DNA of 64,000 nucleotides from an uncultured Bacillota bacterium. Its GTDB lineage: Bacteria; Bacillota; Clostridia; Oscillospirales; Oscillospiraceae. Made by a program: the position numbers and the translations under genes. The stretch spans positions 40,872-104,871 of the forward strand of contig CAMTMZ010000004.1 of assembly GCA_947073765.1 (NCBI GenBank), in the 5' to 3' direction. The notes under the pieces are model-generated. The model made no database searches and was not told the origin of the DNA. It saw only the letters and a list, made by a program, of their open reading frames with translations. Shown here piece after piece: positions 14,885-23,501 of the stretch (position 1 is its first letter; each line of letters starts with the position of its first letter).

Positions 14885-16002
14885 AGAGCCGTCAGCCTCT
14901 GTTTCATGTGGTTAAGCGGGACCAGGCCGGGCCGGGCCGCCAGCTCGCGGCCTACGTGGCGGCGGTGGTCCTGGCCCTGGCCGTGGGGGCGGTGCTGCTG
15001 CTGATCCAGGGGGTGGAGCCGTTTACCTTCTACCGGCAGCTCATCACCATGGGCATCCCCGGCAGCCGCTACCCGTGGCGGTCGGTGGAGAATTTTATCA
15101 AGCTGTTCGTCCCCCTGCTCATTACCTCCCTGGCCCTGGCTCTGGCCTTTAAAATGCGCTTTTGGAACATCGGCGGCGAGGGACAGTTCATCATGGGGGC
15201 CTTTTGGGCGGGCTTTGCCGCTATGCAGCTGGGGGAGACTCTGCCCCGGCCCCTGATGGTGCTGGTCATGGCCCTGTGCGGGGCCCTGGGCGGCGGGCTG
15301 TACGGGGTGTTTGTAGCGGCGCTGAAGGTGAAGTGGGGGACCAACGAGACCCTGCTCACCCTGATGCTCAACTACGTGGCCCTCTACTTCCTGCAATATT
15401 TCGCCGAGACGAAAACGGACTGGAATTTCTTCCTGGACCCCGGTTCCGCCCGGCCCAAGTTCGCCAAGTTCCCGGCCAACGCCCAGATGATCACCATCTC
15501 CATCGGCCCCTTCAATCTGAACCTGTCGCTGATTATCGCCGTCGGCCTGTGCGTGCTGCTGTACATCTACCTCAACTACACCAAGCGGGGCTATGAAATC
15601 GCCGTGGTGGGGGACAGCCCCAATACCGCCCGGTACGCCGGGATGAAGGTGGGCAGGATCGTCATCCGGACCATTTTCCTGTCCGCCGCCCTGATCGGCC
15701 TGGCGGGGGCCTTCCAGGCCTCTTCCGCCGGGGTGCTGTCCACCTCCATCACCAACGACGTAGGCTGGACCGGCGTGGTGGTGGCCTGGCTGGCCAAGCT
15801 GAACACGGTGGGGATTGTGGCGGCGTCGCTGCTGATTACCGTGCTGCAGTACGGCTGCCAGACAGCCAGCACCACCTATCCCTCCATCGACGCCAATTTT
15901 GCCAACCTGCTCCAGGGCGTGATTTTGTTTATCGTGCTGGCGGCGGACTTCTTTACCCGCTTTAAGCTGGTGCCCAGAGGCAGAAGGGAGGCTGTGAAAT
16001 GA
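14881..16002 (+). CDS. ABC transporter permease (nucleoside importer, first subunit)
   Basis: A 373-residue integral membrane protein of the BPD_transp_2 (RbsC/NupP-like) family, with about eight to ten hydrophobic segments from residue 20 on. Family landmarks are ALAFKMRFWNIGGEGQFIMGA (about residues 83-103) and YEIAVVGDSPNTARYAGM (about 240-257), the cytoplasmic loop that touches the ATPase. The ATG overlaps the ATPase stop and its own stop overlaps the next permease start, so the subunits are translationally coupled. Confidence 0.93.
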   Translation: MKSRQPLFHVVKRDQAGPGRQLAAYVAAVVLALAVGAVLLLIQGVEPFTFYRQLITMGIPGSRYPWRSVENFIKLFVPLLITSLALALAFKMRFWNIGGEGQFIMGAFWAGFAAMQLGETLPRPLMVLVMALCGALGGGLYGVFVAALKVKWGTNETLLTLMLNYVALYFLQYFAETKTDWNFFLDPGSARPKFAKFPANAQMITISIGPFNLNLSLIIAVGLCVLLYIYLNYTKRGYEIAVVGDSPNTARYAGMKVGRIVIRTIFLSAALIGLAGAFQASSAGVLSTSITNDVGWTGVVVAWLAKLNTVGIVAASLLITVLQYGCQTASTTYPSIDANFANLLQGVILFIVLAADFFTRFKLVPRGRREAVK

Positions 16003-16994
16003 ACGACCCAATCAATGTATTGACGTTGTTCCTGTTCAATATCGTGCTGGTGAACATCCCCCTGCTCTACGGCACCGTGGGGGAGATTGTGGTGGAGAAG
16101 TCGGGCAGCCTGGACCTGGGCGTGGAGGGGACCATGGCGGTGGGGGCCATTTTCGGCTATCTGGCCGGATGCGCCGCCAACAGCATCGCCGTGGGGTTGC
16201 TGGTCTCCTTTCTGACGGCGGGGCTGTGTGGGCTGCTGTTCGCGGCGCTCACCGTGTCCCTCCAGGCCAACCAGAACGTTACTGGGCTGACGATCACCAC
16301 CTTTGGCCTGGGGCTGTATTTCTTTGTGGGCAAGGGCATGGGGGAGAGGTGGCCCGCGATGACCTCCGCCTCCAGCCTGGTGAACGGATATGCCGCACTG
16401 GAGATTCCTGGGCTTTCTAAACTTCCTGTTATCGGAAAAGCCCTGTTTTCCCACAATTTCCTGGTGTATCTGGGGATTGGCATCGCCGTGCTGGTGTGGC
16501 TGTATCTCAACTGTACCAAAACCGGACTGCGTCTGCGGGCGGTGGGGGAGAACCCCGGCGCCGCCGACTCGGTGGGGGTGAACACCCTGCTCTATAAGTA
16601 CGCCCATCTGATTCTGGGTTCGGGCATTATGGGGCTGGGGGGCTTTTACATGGCGCTGTATATGAGCGGGTCCTTTGAGGGCTCCAACTGCTGGATCAAC
16701 GGATACGGGTGGATTGCCATCGCCCTGGTGATCTTCGCCAACTGGAGCCCGGTGCTGGCCATTTTGGGGACACTGGTGTTCGGCTTCTTCAATACCCTGC
16801 AGATCTACGCCGGGCCCCTGGCCGGCGCTTTCCCCGGAGCCCTTGGCTGGCTCAACGCCATACCGCCCCAGCTGTATAAGGCCCTGCCCTTCCTGATTAC
16901 CGCCATCGTGCTGGTGGCCTCCTCCGTGCGCAAGCGGGAGAGCTCCGGCCAGCCGGCGGCCCTGGGTTTGAACTACTTCCGGGAGGAGCGGTGA
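15999..16994 (+). CDS. ABC transporter permease (nucleoside importer, second subunit)
   Basis: A 331-residue membrane protein of the NupQ-like branch. It has LYGTVGEIVVEKSGSLDLGVEG near the start, corresponding to the (N/S)IGxEG loop of these permeases, and LRLRAVGENPGAADSVGVN (about residues 170-188), the coupling loop. It completes a lipoprotein-ATPase-permease-permease importer. The last codons are followed only 11 bases later by the ileS leader promoter; no terminator is evident between them. Confidence 0.92.
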   Translation: MNDPINVLTLFLFNIVLVNIPLLYGTVGEIVVEKSGSLDLGVEGTMAVGAIFGYLAGCAANSIAVGLLVSFLTAGLCGLLFAALTVSLQANQNVTGLTITTFGLGLYFFVGKGMGERWPAMTSASSLVNGYAALEIPGLSKLPVIGKALFSHNFLVYLGIGIAVLVWLYLNCTKTGLRLRAVGENPGAADSVGVNTLLYKYAHLILGSGIMGLGGFYMALYMSGSFEGSNCWINGYGWIAIALVIFANWSPVLAILGTLVFGFFNTLQIYAGPLAGAFPGALGWLNAIPPQLYKALPFLITAIVLVASSVRKRESSGQPAALGLNYFREER

Positions 16995-17004
16995 AAATCA
17001 GCCC

Positions 17005-17033
17005 TTGACAACCCGGACAAAACCGGATAAGAT
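17005..17033 (+). promoter_or_regulatory. Sigma-A type promoter for the ileS T-box unit
   Basis: TTGACA (17005-17010), 17-base spacer, TAAGAT (17028-17033): near-consensus. Transcription should begin near 17040, giving a leader of about 270 bases. Confidence 0.9.
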
Positions 17034-17039
17034 ATGGAA

Positions 17040-17292
17040 CACATATTCAAAATGCGCGGAAAAGGACGAGTACCCGCTCCCGAGACGCGAAGAGAGCCGC
17101 CGGTTGGTGTGAGGCGGACGGGAGGGAGCGGCGAAAATCACCTTGGAGTTGAGGAGCTGAACCGCAGTAAGCCCCTTCGGACGCCCCCGTTATCGGGCTT
17201 ATCTTGAGTGGTCAAAGCGTTCCGTTTTGGCAAGAAGAGTGGTACCGCAGAGGTTCGCGCCTTTGTCTCTTTAAGAGACAGAGGCGTTTTTT
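17040..17292 (+). promoter_or_regulatory. T-box riboswitch leader, isoleucine specifier
   Basis: Senses uncharged tRNA-Ile and allows read-through when isoleucine charging is low. Visible parts are: Stem I with AGAGAGC and GGTTGGTGTGAG in its distal part (about 17091-17112); the specifier loop with ATC (17137-17139), an isoleucine codon, followed by the conserved ACCTTGGAG; the T-box itself, AAGAGTGGTACCGCAG (17235-17250), whose TGGT bulge pairs with the tRNA acceptor end; and the terminator at 17258-17292. The specifier agrees with the downstream ileS. Confidence 0.93.
17258..17292 (+). terminator. Regulated terminator of the T-box leader
   Basis: CGCCTTTGTCTC (17258-17269), loop TTTAA, GAGACAGAGGCG (17275-17286), then six T. 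The 12-bp stem has one G-U pair. It forms when charged tRNA leaves the antiterminator unformed. Confidence 0.92.
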
Positions 17293-17313
17293 ATTTGCAG
17301 AGGAGGTTTTGCC

Positions 17314-17574
17314 ATGACCATAGAAGAATGCCGGGAGTATATGCCCGAGGGCTGGACGGAGCTGATCCAGCAGGATCCGCTGCTGAAGGAAATTTTTGAC
17401 GCACACGAGTATGACCTGGAGATGGAGGCGGTGCCGCCCTTCCTGATTCAGGAGCTGCGGGGCGGCAATTTGGACCACCTGCGGCCCATTCTGGCCCTTT
17501 ACGGCCAGGAGGGCCGGGACTTTGAGGAGCAGGTCCGTTTTCCCGCCCGGGACCGGGTGGTACTGGCAGCCTGA
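17314..17574 (+). CDS. Unknown 86-residue protein between the T-box and ileS
   Basis: A small acidic soluble protein (MTIEECREYMPEGWTELIQQ, later FLIQELRGGNLDHLRPILAL). I do not recognise a family and see no membrane segment, zinc site or known DNA-binding motif. The ribosome site (AGAGGAGGTTTTGCC before the ATG) is strong, so translation is likely. It is the first gene after the isoleucine T-box and ends 40 bases before ileS with no terminator between them, so it should be induced with ileS when tRNA-Ile is uncharged. Whether it acts on IleRS, tRNA-Ile or something else is unknown. Confidence 0.75.
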   Translation: MTIEECREYMPEGWTELIQQDPLLKEIFDAHEYDLEMEAVPPFLIQELRGGNLDHLRPILALYGQEGRDFEEQVRFPARDRVVLAA

Positions 17575-17614
17575 ATTAAATACAAATTGTAATACAATAA
17601 AGGAGTAATACAAA

Positions 17615-20371
17615 ATGGACTACAACAAGACGATTAATTTGCCCAAGACCGACTTTCCCATGCGGGCAGGGCTGCCCGCCCGGGAGCCCGACATGCTGAA
17701 ACGCTGGGAGGATCTCGACTTATACCACGAGCTGCTGAAAAAGAACGAAGGGAAACCCCTTTACAGCCTTCACGACGGTCCTCCCTTCTCCAACGGCGCC
17801 CTGCACATGGGCCACGCCCTGAACAAATCCATTAAGGACTTCATCACCCGCGCCGCCGCCATGCGGGGGTATCTCACCCCCTATATTCCCGGCTGGGACA
17901 ACCACGGGATGCCCATTGAGAGCGCCATTATCAAGCAGAACAAGCTCAACCGCAAGGCCATGTCCGTCCCCGAGTTCCGCACCGCCTGCCACGAGTTCGC
18001 CCAGCACTACGTGGACGTACAGCGGGAGGGCTTCAAGCGGATGGGCGTTATCGGCGACTGGGAGAACCCCTACCTGACCATGGCCCCCTCCTTCGAGGCC
18101 GAGGAGGTGAAAATCTTCGGGGCGATGTACAAAAACGGCTATATCTACAAGGGCCTCAAGCCGGTGTACTGGTGCCCCCACGACGAGACCGCCCTGGCCG
18201 AGGCGGAGATCGAGTACCAGGACGACCCGGTTACTACCGTCTATGTGAAGTTCCCCATGTTGATGGACAACGCCAAGCTAACCCACCTAGCCCCTGCGAA
18301 CCTCTTTTTCCTCATCTGGACCACCACCATCTGGACCCTGCCCGGCAACCTGGCCATCGCCCTCCACCCCCGGGAGAGCTACGCCATCGTCCAGGCGGAC
18401 AACGGAGAACAGTATATCCTGGCCGAGGCCCTGGTGGAGAAGGTCATGAAAGTGGGCGGCGTGGAGAACTACAAGATTCTGGAGACCCACCCCGGCAGCT
18501 TCTTTGAGAATATGGAGGCCGACCACCCCTTCTTGGACAAGACCAGCCGTCTGGTAACTGCCGAGTACGTTACCATGGACTCCGGCACGGGCTGCGTCCA
18601 CACAGCCCCCGGCTTCGGCGCGGACGACTACGAGACCTGCAAGCGGTACAAGATCGACATGGTGGTGCCTGTGGACGACCGGGGCCGCCACACCGACTAC
18701 GCGGGCAAGTACGCCGGCATGAAGACTGACGAGAGCAACCCCGTCATTTTGGCCGACATGAAGGAGAGCGGAGCCCTCTTCGCCAGTGAGGACATTGTCC
18801 ACTCCTACCCCCACTGCTGGCGGTGCAAGCATCCTATCATTTTCCGGGCCACCCCCCAGTGGTTCTGTTCCGTGGAGTCCTTCAAGGACGCGGCTGTCTC
18901 CGCCTGCGAGGGGGTGCGCTGGGTGCCCGGCTGGGGCATCGACCGGATGAAATCTATGATTCAGGAGCGGGCCGACTGGTGCATCTCCCGCCAGCGCCGG
19001 TGGGGCCTGCCTATCCCGGTGTTCTACTGCTCGGACTGCGGCAAGCCTATCTGCACCGACGAGACCATCGAGGCCGTGTCCAAGCTCTTCGGCGAGAAGG
19101 GCTCCAACGCCTGGTATGAGACCGAGGCGGCGGACATTCTGCCCAAGGATTTTATCTGCCCCCACTGTGGCAAGTCCGCCGGGTTTACGAAAGAAGAAGA
19201 TACCCTGGACGGCTGGTTTGACTCCGGCTCCACCCACTTTGCCTCCATGCAGAAGGACCAGGGCTTTTGGCCCGCCACCGTCTACATGGAGGGGCTGGAC
19301 CAGTATCGGGGCTGGTTCCAGTCCTCCCTGCTCACCGCCGTGGGCGCGCTGGGGAAGGGGGCGCCCTTCAAGGAGTGCGTCACCCATGGCTGGACCGTGG
19401 ACGGCGAGGGCAAGGCCATGCACAAGTCCCTGGGCAACGGTGTGGACCCCGCCGATATCTTCAAAAAGTATGGCGCGGACCTGATCCGCCTGTGGGCGGG
19501 TTCCGCTGACTACCACGTGGACGTGCGCTGCTCCGACAACATCTTCAAGCAGCTGAGCCAGAACTATCTAAAGTTCCGCAACACCGCCCGGTACTGCCTG
19601 GGCAACCTGGACGGCTTCGACCCCAACAATCTGGTGGGGCCGGAGGATATGCTGGAGCTGGACCGGTGGGCCGTTACCAAACTGAACGGCCTGATTGAGA
19701 AGTGCTTCGCCGCCTACGACAACTATGAGTACCATGTGGTCTCCCACGCCATCAACGACTTCTGCGTGGTGGAGCTGTCCTCCTTCTATCTGGACATCAT
19801 CAAGGACCGGCTCTACTGCGAGGAGAAGGACGGGCTTCTCCGCCGCTCCGCCCAGACCGCCCTGTTCCTCATCCTGGACACCATGGCCAAGCTCTTCGCC
19901 CCCATCCTGGCCTTCACCTGCGACGAGATCTGGCTGGCTATGCCCCACCGGGAGGGGGACGACCCCCGGAACGTCCTGCTCAACGAGATGAACAAGCCCT
20001 TTACGCAGTACGCCCTGGACGAGGATGCTATGGCCGCCTGGAGCGGACTGATCGACGTGCGCGACGCGGTCAATGCGGCTTTGGAGCAGGCCCGGAGCGA
20101 GAAGAAGATCGGCAAGAGTCTGGAGGCCAAGGCAACAATCCCCTCCGGCCGGATTGCCGGAAGCCGGCTGGCCGACCTGGACGAGCTGGCCGACCTGTTG
20201 ATCGTCTCCCAGGCGGAGGTATCCCCTGACGTGACGAACATTCAAGTAGAGCCCGCCGAAGGCCGGAAGTGCGAGCGGTGCTGGAAGGTGCTGCCCACCG
20301 TGGGTTCTGACCCCAAGCACCCCACCCTCTGTCCCCGGTGCGCCAGAGTTGTGCCCGCGGTCGAAATCTAA
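17615..20371 (+). CDS. ileS: Isoleucyl-tRNA synthetase
   Basis: Charges tRNA-Ile and edits mischarged valine. The 918-residue class I enzyme has the HIGH-type motif HMGH in FSNGALHMGHALN (about residues 56-68), the CP1 editing domain (about 200-390, with GTGCVHTAPGFGADDYE) and the KMSKS-type motif as KAMHKSLGN (about residue 600), a variant seen in clostridial enzymes. The C-terminal zinc finger is complete: CERCW and later CPRC. The bacterial-type size suggests mupirocin sensitivity is possible, but the sequence does not settle it. ATG at 17615 follows AAAGGAGTAATACAAA. It is under the T-box at 17040-17292. Confidence 0.97.
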   Translation: MDYNKTINLPKTDFPMRAGLPAREPDMLKRWEDLDLYHELLKKNEGKPLYSLHDGPPFSNGALHMGHALNKSIKDFITRAAAMRGYLTPYIPGWDNHGMPIESAIIKQNKLNRKAMSVPEFRTACHEFAQHYVDVQREGFKRMGVIGDWENPYLTMAPSFEAEEVKIFGAMYKNGYIYKGLKPVYWCPHDETALAEAEIEYQDDPVTTVYVKFPMLMDNAKLTHLAPANLFFLIWTTTIWTLPGNLAIALHPRESYAIVQADNGEQYILAEALVEKVMKVGGVENYKILETHPGSFFENMEADHPFLDKTSRLVTAEYVTMDSGTGCVHTAPGFGADDYETCKRYKIDMVVPVDDRGRHTDYAGKYAGMKTDESNPVILADMKESGALFASEDIVHSYPHCWRCKHPIIFRATPQWFCSVESFKDAAVSACEGVRWVPGWGIDRMKSMIQERADWCISRQRRWGLPIPVFYCSDCGKPICTDETIEAVSKLFGEKGSNAWYETEAADILPKDFICPHCGKSAGFTKEEDTLDGWFDSGSTHFASMQKDQGFWPATVYMEGLDQYRGWFQSSLLTAVGALGKGAPFKECVTHGWTVDGEGKAMHKSLGNGVDPADIFKKYGADLIRLWAGSADYHVDVRCSDNIFKQLSQNYLKFRNTARYCLGNLDGFDPNNLVGPEDMLELDRWAVTKLNGLIEKCFAAYDNYEYHVVSHAINDFCVVELSSFYLDIIKDRLYCEEKDGLLRRSAQTALFLILDTMAKLFAPILAFTCDEIWLAMPHREGDDPRNVLLNEMNKPFTQYALDEDAMAAWSGLIDVRDAVNAALEQARSEKKIGKSLEAKATIPSGRIAGSRLADLDELADLLIVSQAEVSPDVTNIQVEPAEGRKCERCWKVLPTVGSDPKHPTLCPRCARVVPAVEI

Positions 20372-20380
20372 AAGGCATGG

Positions 20381-20410
20381 AAAAATCCGGCCCATTGGGC
20401 CGGATTTTTT
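20381..20410. terminator. Bidirectional terminator between ileS and the RHH gene
   Basis: AAAAA-TCCGGCCC (20381-20393), loop ATT, GGGCCGGA-TTTTTT (20397-20410). The A and T runs on both sides let it end ileS on the plus strand and the small RHH gene on the minus strand. Confidence 0.9.
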
Positions 20411-20567
20411 ACCCCTTTTTTCCGTTCCCTGCCGATTCCAGGTAGGCTTCCAGCACCTGGACCGCCAGGGTGGAGACGCTCTTACGCTCGCTTTTGGCCT
20501 GGGCCGTCAGGCGCTCTTTCAGGTCTCTGGTGACACGTATGCCCAGCTGGGCATCGATTTTCGGCAT
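20409..20567 (-). CDS. Small ribbon-helix-helix (Arc/CopG-like) protein
   Basis: A 52-residue protein starting MPKIDAQLGIRVTRDLKERL. A short beta-strand (QLGIRVT) followed by two helices (DLKERLTAQAKSERKSVSTLAVQVLEAYLES) is the ribbon-helix-helix plan of Arc/CopG/MetJ dimeric repressors. I chose the ATG at 20565-20567 because AAAGGAGTGATCGCC precedes it; a longer open frame to 20618 lacks such a site. It is the only minus-strand gene among plus-strand ones from 11.3 to 39.3 kb and has no toxin neighbour, so it is either a lone regulator or an orphan antitoxin-like protein. Confidence 0.75.
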   Translation of the reverse strand: MPKIDAQLGIRVTRDLKERLTAQAKSERKSVSTLAVQVLEAYLESAGNGKKG

Positions 20568-20879
20568 GGCGATCACTCCTTTGGGGCCATTATACCCTTC
20601 AATGGGCCGCTTGTCCAATCATTGTTCTCCTTGCCGTCGAAGAGGGGGACGCGGGAATTGGAGGAGCTTCAGCCGACCGTGGGGGATGGATGAAAAAAAT
20701 TTGCGCAAACCTGAGGATTTTCCTTTACATCAGGAAAAAACTATGATATATTATCCGGGCACAGTTGACGTGCGCCATCCATCGCTTGGCTGCCGGGATA
20801 CGGCCCGCGCAGGTGCGCGGGGACTCACCCGCCCGCTGCCCAGCCCTTGGACAGAACATTTTGAAAGGTGGAATTTCCC
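20568..20879. other. Intergenic region with rpsO promoter and structured leader
   Basis: 312 bases. The left half (20568-20690) shows nothing I can name beyond the ribosome site of the RHH gene. The right half holds the rpsO promoter (20724-20752) and a leader of about 120 bases. The leader can form an imperfect closing stem (TCCGGGCA near 20754 with TGCCGGGA near 20791) and a hairpin CCGCGC-AGGT-GCGCGG (20805-20820). Such leaders in other bacteria bind ribosomal protein S15; that is an inference here. Confidence 0.55.
20724..20752 (+). promoter_or_regulatory. Sigma-A type promoter for rpsO
   Basis: TTTACA (20724-20729), 17-base spacer, TATATT (20747-20752), in an AT-rich patch. It is followed by a structured leader of about 120 bases. 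Confidence 0.85.
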
Positions 20880-21146
20880 ATGATCCGCAAGGATGAAAAG
20901 ACGGCCGTGATTGAGGCCAACCGCACCCATGAGACCGACACCGGCTCCCCCGAGGTGCAGATCGCCATTCTCACCGCCCGCATCAACGAGCTGACCCAGC
21001 ACCTGAAGGTGCACATCCATGACAACCACAGCCGCCGGGGCCTGTACAAGATGATCGGCAAGCGCCGCAAGCTGCTGGATTACCTGATGGCCAAGGACAT
21101 TGAGCGCTACCGCGCCATTATCGCCAAGCTGGGCATCCGTAAGTAA
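20880..21146 (+). CDS. rpsO: Ribosomal protein S15
   Basis: Primary 16S rRNA-binding protein of the 30S subunit. The 88-residue sequence [58 protein letters not shown] is the complete conserved protein. The ATG at 20880 follows GAAAGGTGGAATTTCCC; a GTG twelve bases upstream is less likely. S15 and PNPase genes are neighbours in most bacteria, as here. The leader is a candidate target for S15 feedback control. Confidence 0.97.
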   Translation: MIRKDEKTAVIEANRTHETDTGSPEVQIAILTARINELTQHLKVHIHDNHSRRGLYKMIGKRRKLLDYLMAKDIERYRAIIAKLGIRK

Positions 21147-21343
21147 GTTTGTGAAATATAGGGCGGGCGTTTCTGCGCTCCGCCCTATGTTCGCATATAC
21201 CCCCGGCGTTTTTGCTGGTCTTTTAGCAGTTGAATATGGAAGCGTCGCGAACAGGCGAGGGGTGGCAGCGTGGACGCATCGCTCCCGTATTCAAGTGCTA
21301 AGGGGCAGTTGGGGCGCCGGAAATACAACAAAGGAGTGTCAAC
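21147..21343 (+). promoter_or_regulatory. Structured spacer / leader between rpsO and pnp
   Basis: Two structures are visible. First, ATAGGGCGG-GCG (21158-21169) with CGC-T-CCGCCCTAT (21176-21188): a long hairpin with no T run after it, more like a processing site than a terminator. Second, TGAATATGGAAGCG (21231-21244) pairs with CGCTCCCGTATTCA (21280-21293) in 13 of 14 positions and encloses two small hairpins, TCGC-GAACAG-GCGA (21245-21258) and GCGT-GG-ACGC (21268-21277), giving a branched fold about 50 bases before pnp. In other bacteria pnp mRNA is controlled through leader hairpins cut by RNase III; this may be analogous. Confidence 0.6.
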
Positions 21344-23494
21344 ATGTCAACTATCATCAAGCACAAGCAGTTTCCCAAGTTCAAGCGCTGGACCATGGAC
21401 CTGTGCGGCCGTCCCCTCACCATCGAGGTGGGGAAGGTGGCCGAGCTGGCCTCCGCCTCCGCCCTGGTGAAGTACGGCGAGACCACCGTGATGGTGGCCG
21501 CCACCGTCTCCCCCCGGCCCCGGGACGGCATCGACTTCTTCCCCCTGTCTGTGGAGTTTGAGGAGAAGCTCTACGCCGTGGGGCGGATCCCCGGCTCCTT
21601 CATGCGCAGAGAGGGCCGGCCCTCCCTGCCTGCCGTGCTGGCCAGCCGGCTCATCGACCGGCCCATGCGCCCCCTGTTCCCCTATGACTTCCGCAATGAC
21701 GTGTGCATCCAGTGCACCGTGATGAGCGTGGACTACGACTGCTCCCCCGAGGTGGCCGCCATGATCGGCGCGTCCGCCTGCGTGAGCTACTCCGAGATCC
21801 CCTTCGCCGGGCCCATCGGATGCCTGGAGGTGGGCTTCTGCGACGGACAGATCGTCCTCAACCCCACCCAGGAGCAGCGGCAGAAATCCCGCATGGACGT
21901 GACCGTGGCCGCAACCCGGGAGAAGGTTGTCATGATCGAGGCCGGGGCCGACGAGATTCCCGACGAGATTATGTTTGCCGGCATCGTGAGGGCCCACGAG
22001 GAGATCAGAAAACAAATTGACTTCATTGACCAGATCGTCAAGGAGATCGGCAAGCCCAAGATGGAGTATGAGCACGCCCAGTTTAACCAGGAGCTCTTCG
22101 ACGACATCGTGGCCAGCTTTATGGACGAGGCCAAGGCCGCCATGGACACCGACGACAAGACCGTCCGGGAGAAGCGGTGGAACGAGATGATTGAGCACTG
22201 GCATGAGAAGTATCTGGAGAAGTATCCGGATATGGACCAGTACCTGGAGGAGTTCACCTATAAGTTCCAGAAGAAGATTGTCAAGGCCTGGCTGCTGGAG
22301 GGCCACCGGGTGGACGGCCGGGCCCAGAACGAGATCCGGCCCCTGGCCGCCGAGGTGGGCGTGCTGCCCCGGGTCCACGGCTCCGGCATGTTCACCCGGG
22401 GCCAGACCCAGGTGCTGTCGGTGTGTACCTTGAATACTCTCTCCGCCGCCCAGAAGCTGGACACCATCTGGGAGGAGACCGAGAAGCGCTATATGCACCA
22501 CTACAACTTCCCCCCCTACTCCGTGGGCGAGGCCCGGGCCCCCCGGTCCACGAACCGCCGGGAGTATGGCCACGGCTTCCTGGCTGAGCGGGCCCTGGCC
22601 CCGGTGCTGCCCAGCGTGGATGAGTTCCCCTACGCCATCCGGGTGGTCTCTGAGGTGCTGTCCTCCAACGGCTCCACCTCCCAGGGCTCCATCTGCGGGT
22701 CCACCCTGGCTCTGATGGACGCCGGCGTGCCCATCAAGGCCCCCGTGGCCGGCATCTCCTGCGGCCTGATTCAGGACGACAACGGCGGCTTTACCACCTT
22801 CATCGACATCCAGGGCGTGGAGGACTTCCACGGTGAGATGGACTTCAAGGTGGCGGGCACCAAAGCCGGAATCACCGCCATCCAGATGGACCTGAAGAAC
22901 GACGGCCTTACCCACGAGATCATCAAAGAGGCCCTGGACATCACCCGGGACGCCCGGTTCGCCATTCTGGACGAGGTGATGCTGCCCTGTATCGCCGCCC
23001 CCCGTGCCGAGGTGTGCAAGTGGGCCCCCAAGATGATCACCATGAAGATTGACCCCGACAAGATCCGTGAGGTGATCGGCAAGGGCGGCTCTGTGATTCA
23101 GAAGATTACCGCCGACTCCGGCGCCCAGATCGACATTGAGGACGACGGAACCATCCACATCGCCTCCCCCGACGCCGCCTCCTGCGACGCCGCCAAGAAG
23201 ATGATTGACACCATCGTGTTTGTCCCCCAGGTGGGCGAGCTGTACTACGGCAAGGTGGTGCGCGTCCTCCAGTTCGGCGCCTTTGTGGAGCTGGCCCCCG
23301 GCAAGGACGGCATGGTGCACATCCGGCACCTGTCGGAGCGCCGGGTGGAGAAGGTGGAGGACGTGGTCAATGTGGGGGATATGATCTGGGTCAAGGTCAT
23401 TGAGATCGACGAGAAGGGCCGGGTCAACCTCTCCTACCGGGACGCCCTGCGGGAGATTAAGGCCAAAAAAGAGGCCGGAGAGCCCATTAAGTAA
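21344..23494 (+). CDS. pnp: Polyribonucleotide nucleotidyltransferase (PNPase)
   Basis: 3'-to-5' phosphorolytic exoribonuclease of the mRNA decay machinery. The 716 residues have the family order: first RNase PH core (FEVG-type start, SFMRREGRPSLPAVLASRLIDRPMRPLFP), an alpha-helical linker (about residues 220-310), the second catalytic RNase PH core (EYGHGFLAERAL and later STSQGSICGSTLALMDAGVPI, with D in EDFHGEMDFKVAGT), a KH domain (IREVIGKGGSVIQKITADSGAQIDIEDDG, about 575-605) and an S1 domain (GELYYGKVVRVLQFGAFVELAPGKDGMVHIRHL). ATG at 21344 follows AAAGGAGTGTCAAC. Confidence 0.98.
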   Translation: MSTIIKHKQFPKFKRWTMDLCGRPLTIEVGKVAELASASALVKYGETTVMVAATVSPRPRDGIDFFPLSVEFEEKLYAVGRIPGSFMRREGRPSLPAVLASRLIDRPMRPLFPYDFRNDVCIQCTVMSVDYDCSPEVAAMIGASACVSYSEIPFAGPIGCLEVGFCDGQIVLNPTQEQRQKSRMDVTVAATREKVVMIEAGADEIPDEIMFAGIVRAHEEIRKQIDFIDQIVKEIGKPKMEYEHAQFNQELFDDIVASFMDEAKAAMDTDDKTVREKRWNEMIEHWHEKYLEKYPDMDQYLEEFTYKFQKKIVKAWLLEGHRVDGRAQNEIRPLAAEVGVLPRVHGSGMFTRGQTQVLSVCTLNTLSAAQKLDTIWEETEKRYMHHYNFPPYSVGEARAPRSTNRREYGHGFLAERALAPVLPSVDEFPYAIRVVSEVLSSNGSTSQGSICGSTLALMDAGVPIKAPVAGISCGLIQDDNGGFTTFIDIQGVEDFHGEMDFKVAGTKAGITAIQMDLKNDGLTHEIIKEALDITRDARFAILDEVMLPCIAAPRAEVCKWAPKMITMKIDPDKIREVIGKGGSVIQKITADSGAQIDIEDDGTIHIASPDAASCDAAKKMIDTIVFVPQVGELYYGKVVRVLQFGAFVELAPGKDGMVHIRHLSERRVEKVEDVVNVGDMIWVKVIEIDEKGRVNLSYRDALREIKAKKEAGEPIK

Positions 23495-23501
23495 TGTTTT
23501 T

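Noticed and set aside
20568..20618. Longer start for the ribbon-helix-helix gene
   Set aside because: The extra 17 residues have no match to the fold and no ribosome site, whereas the internal ATG has AAAGGAG at good spacing.
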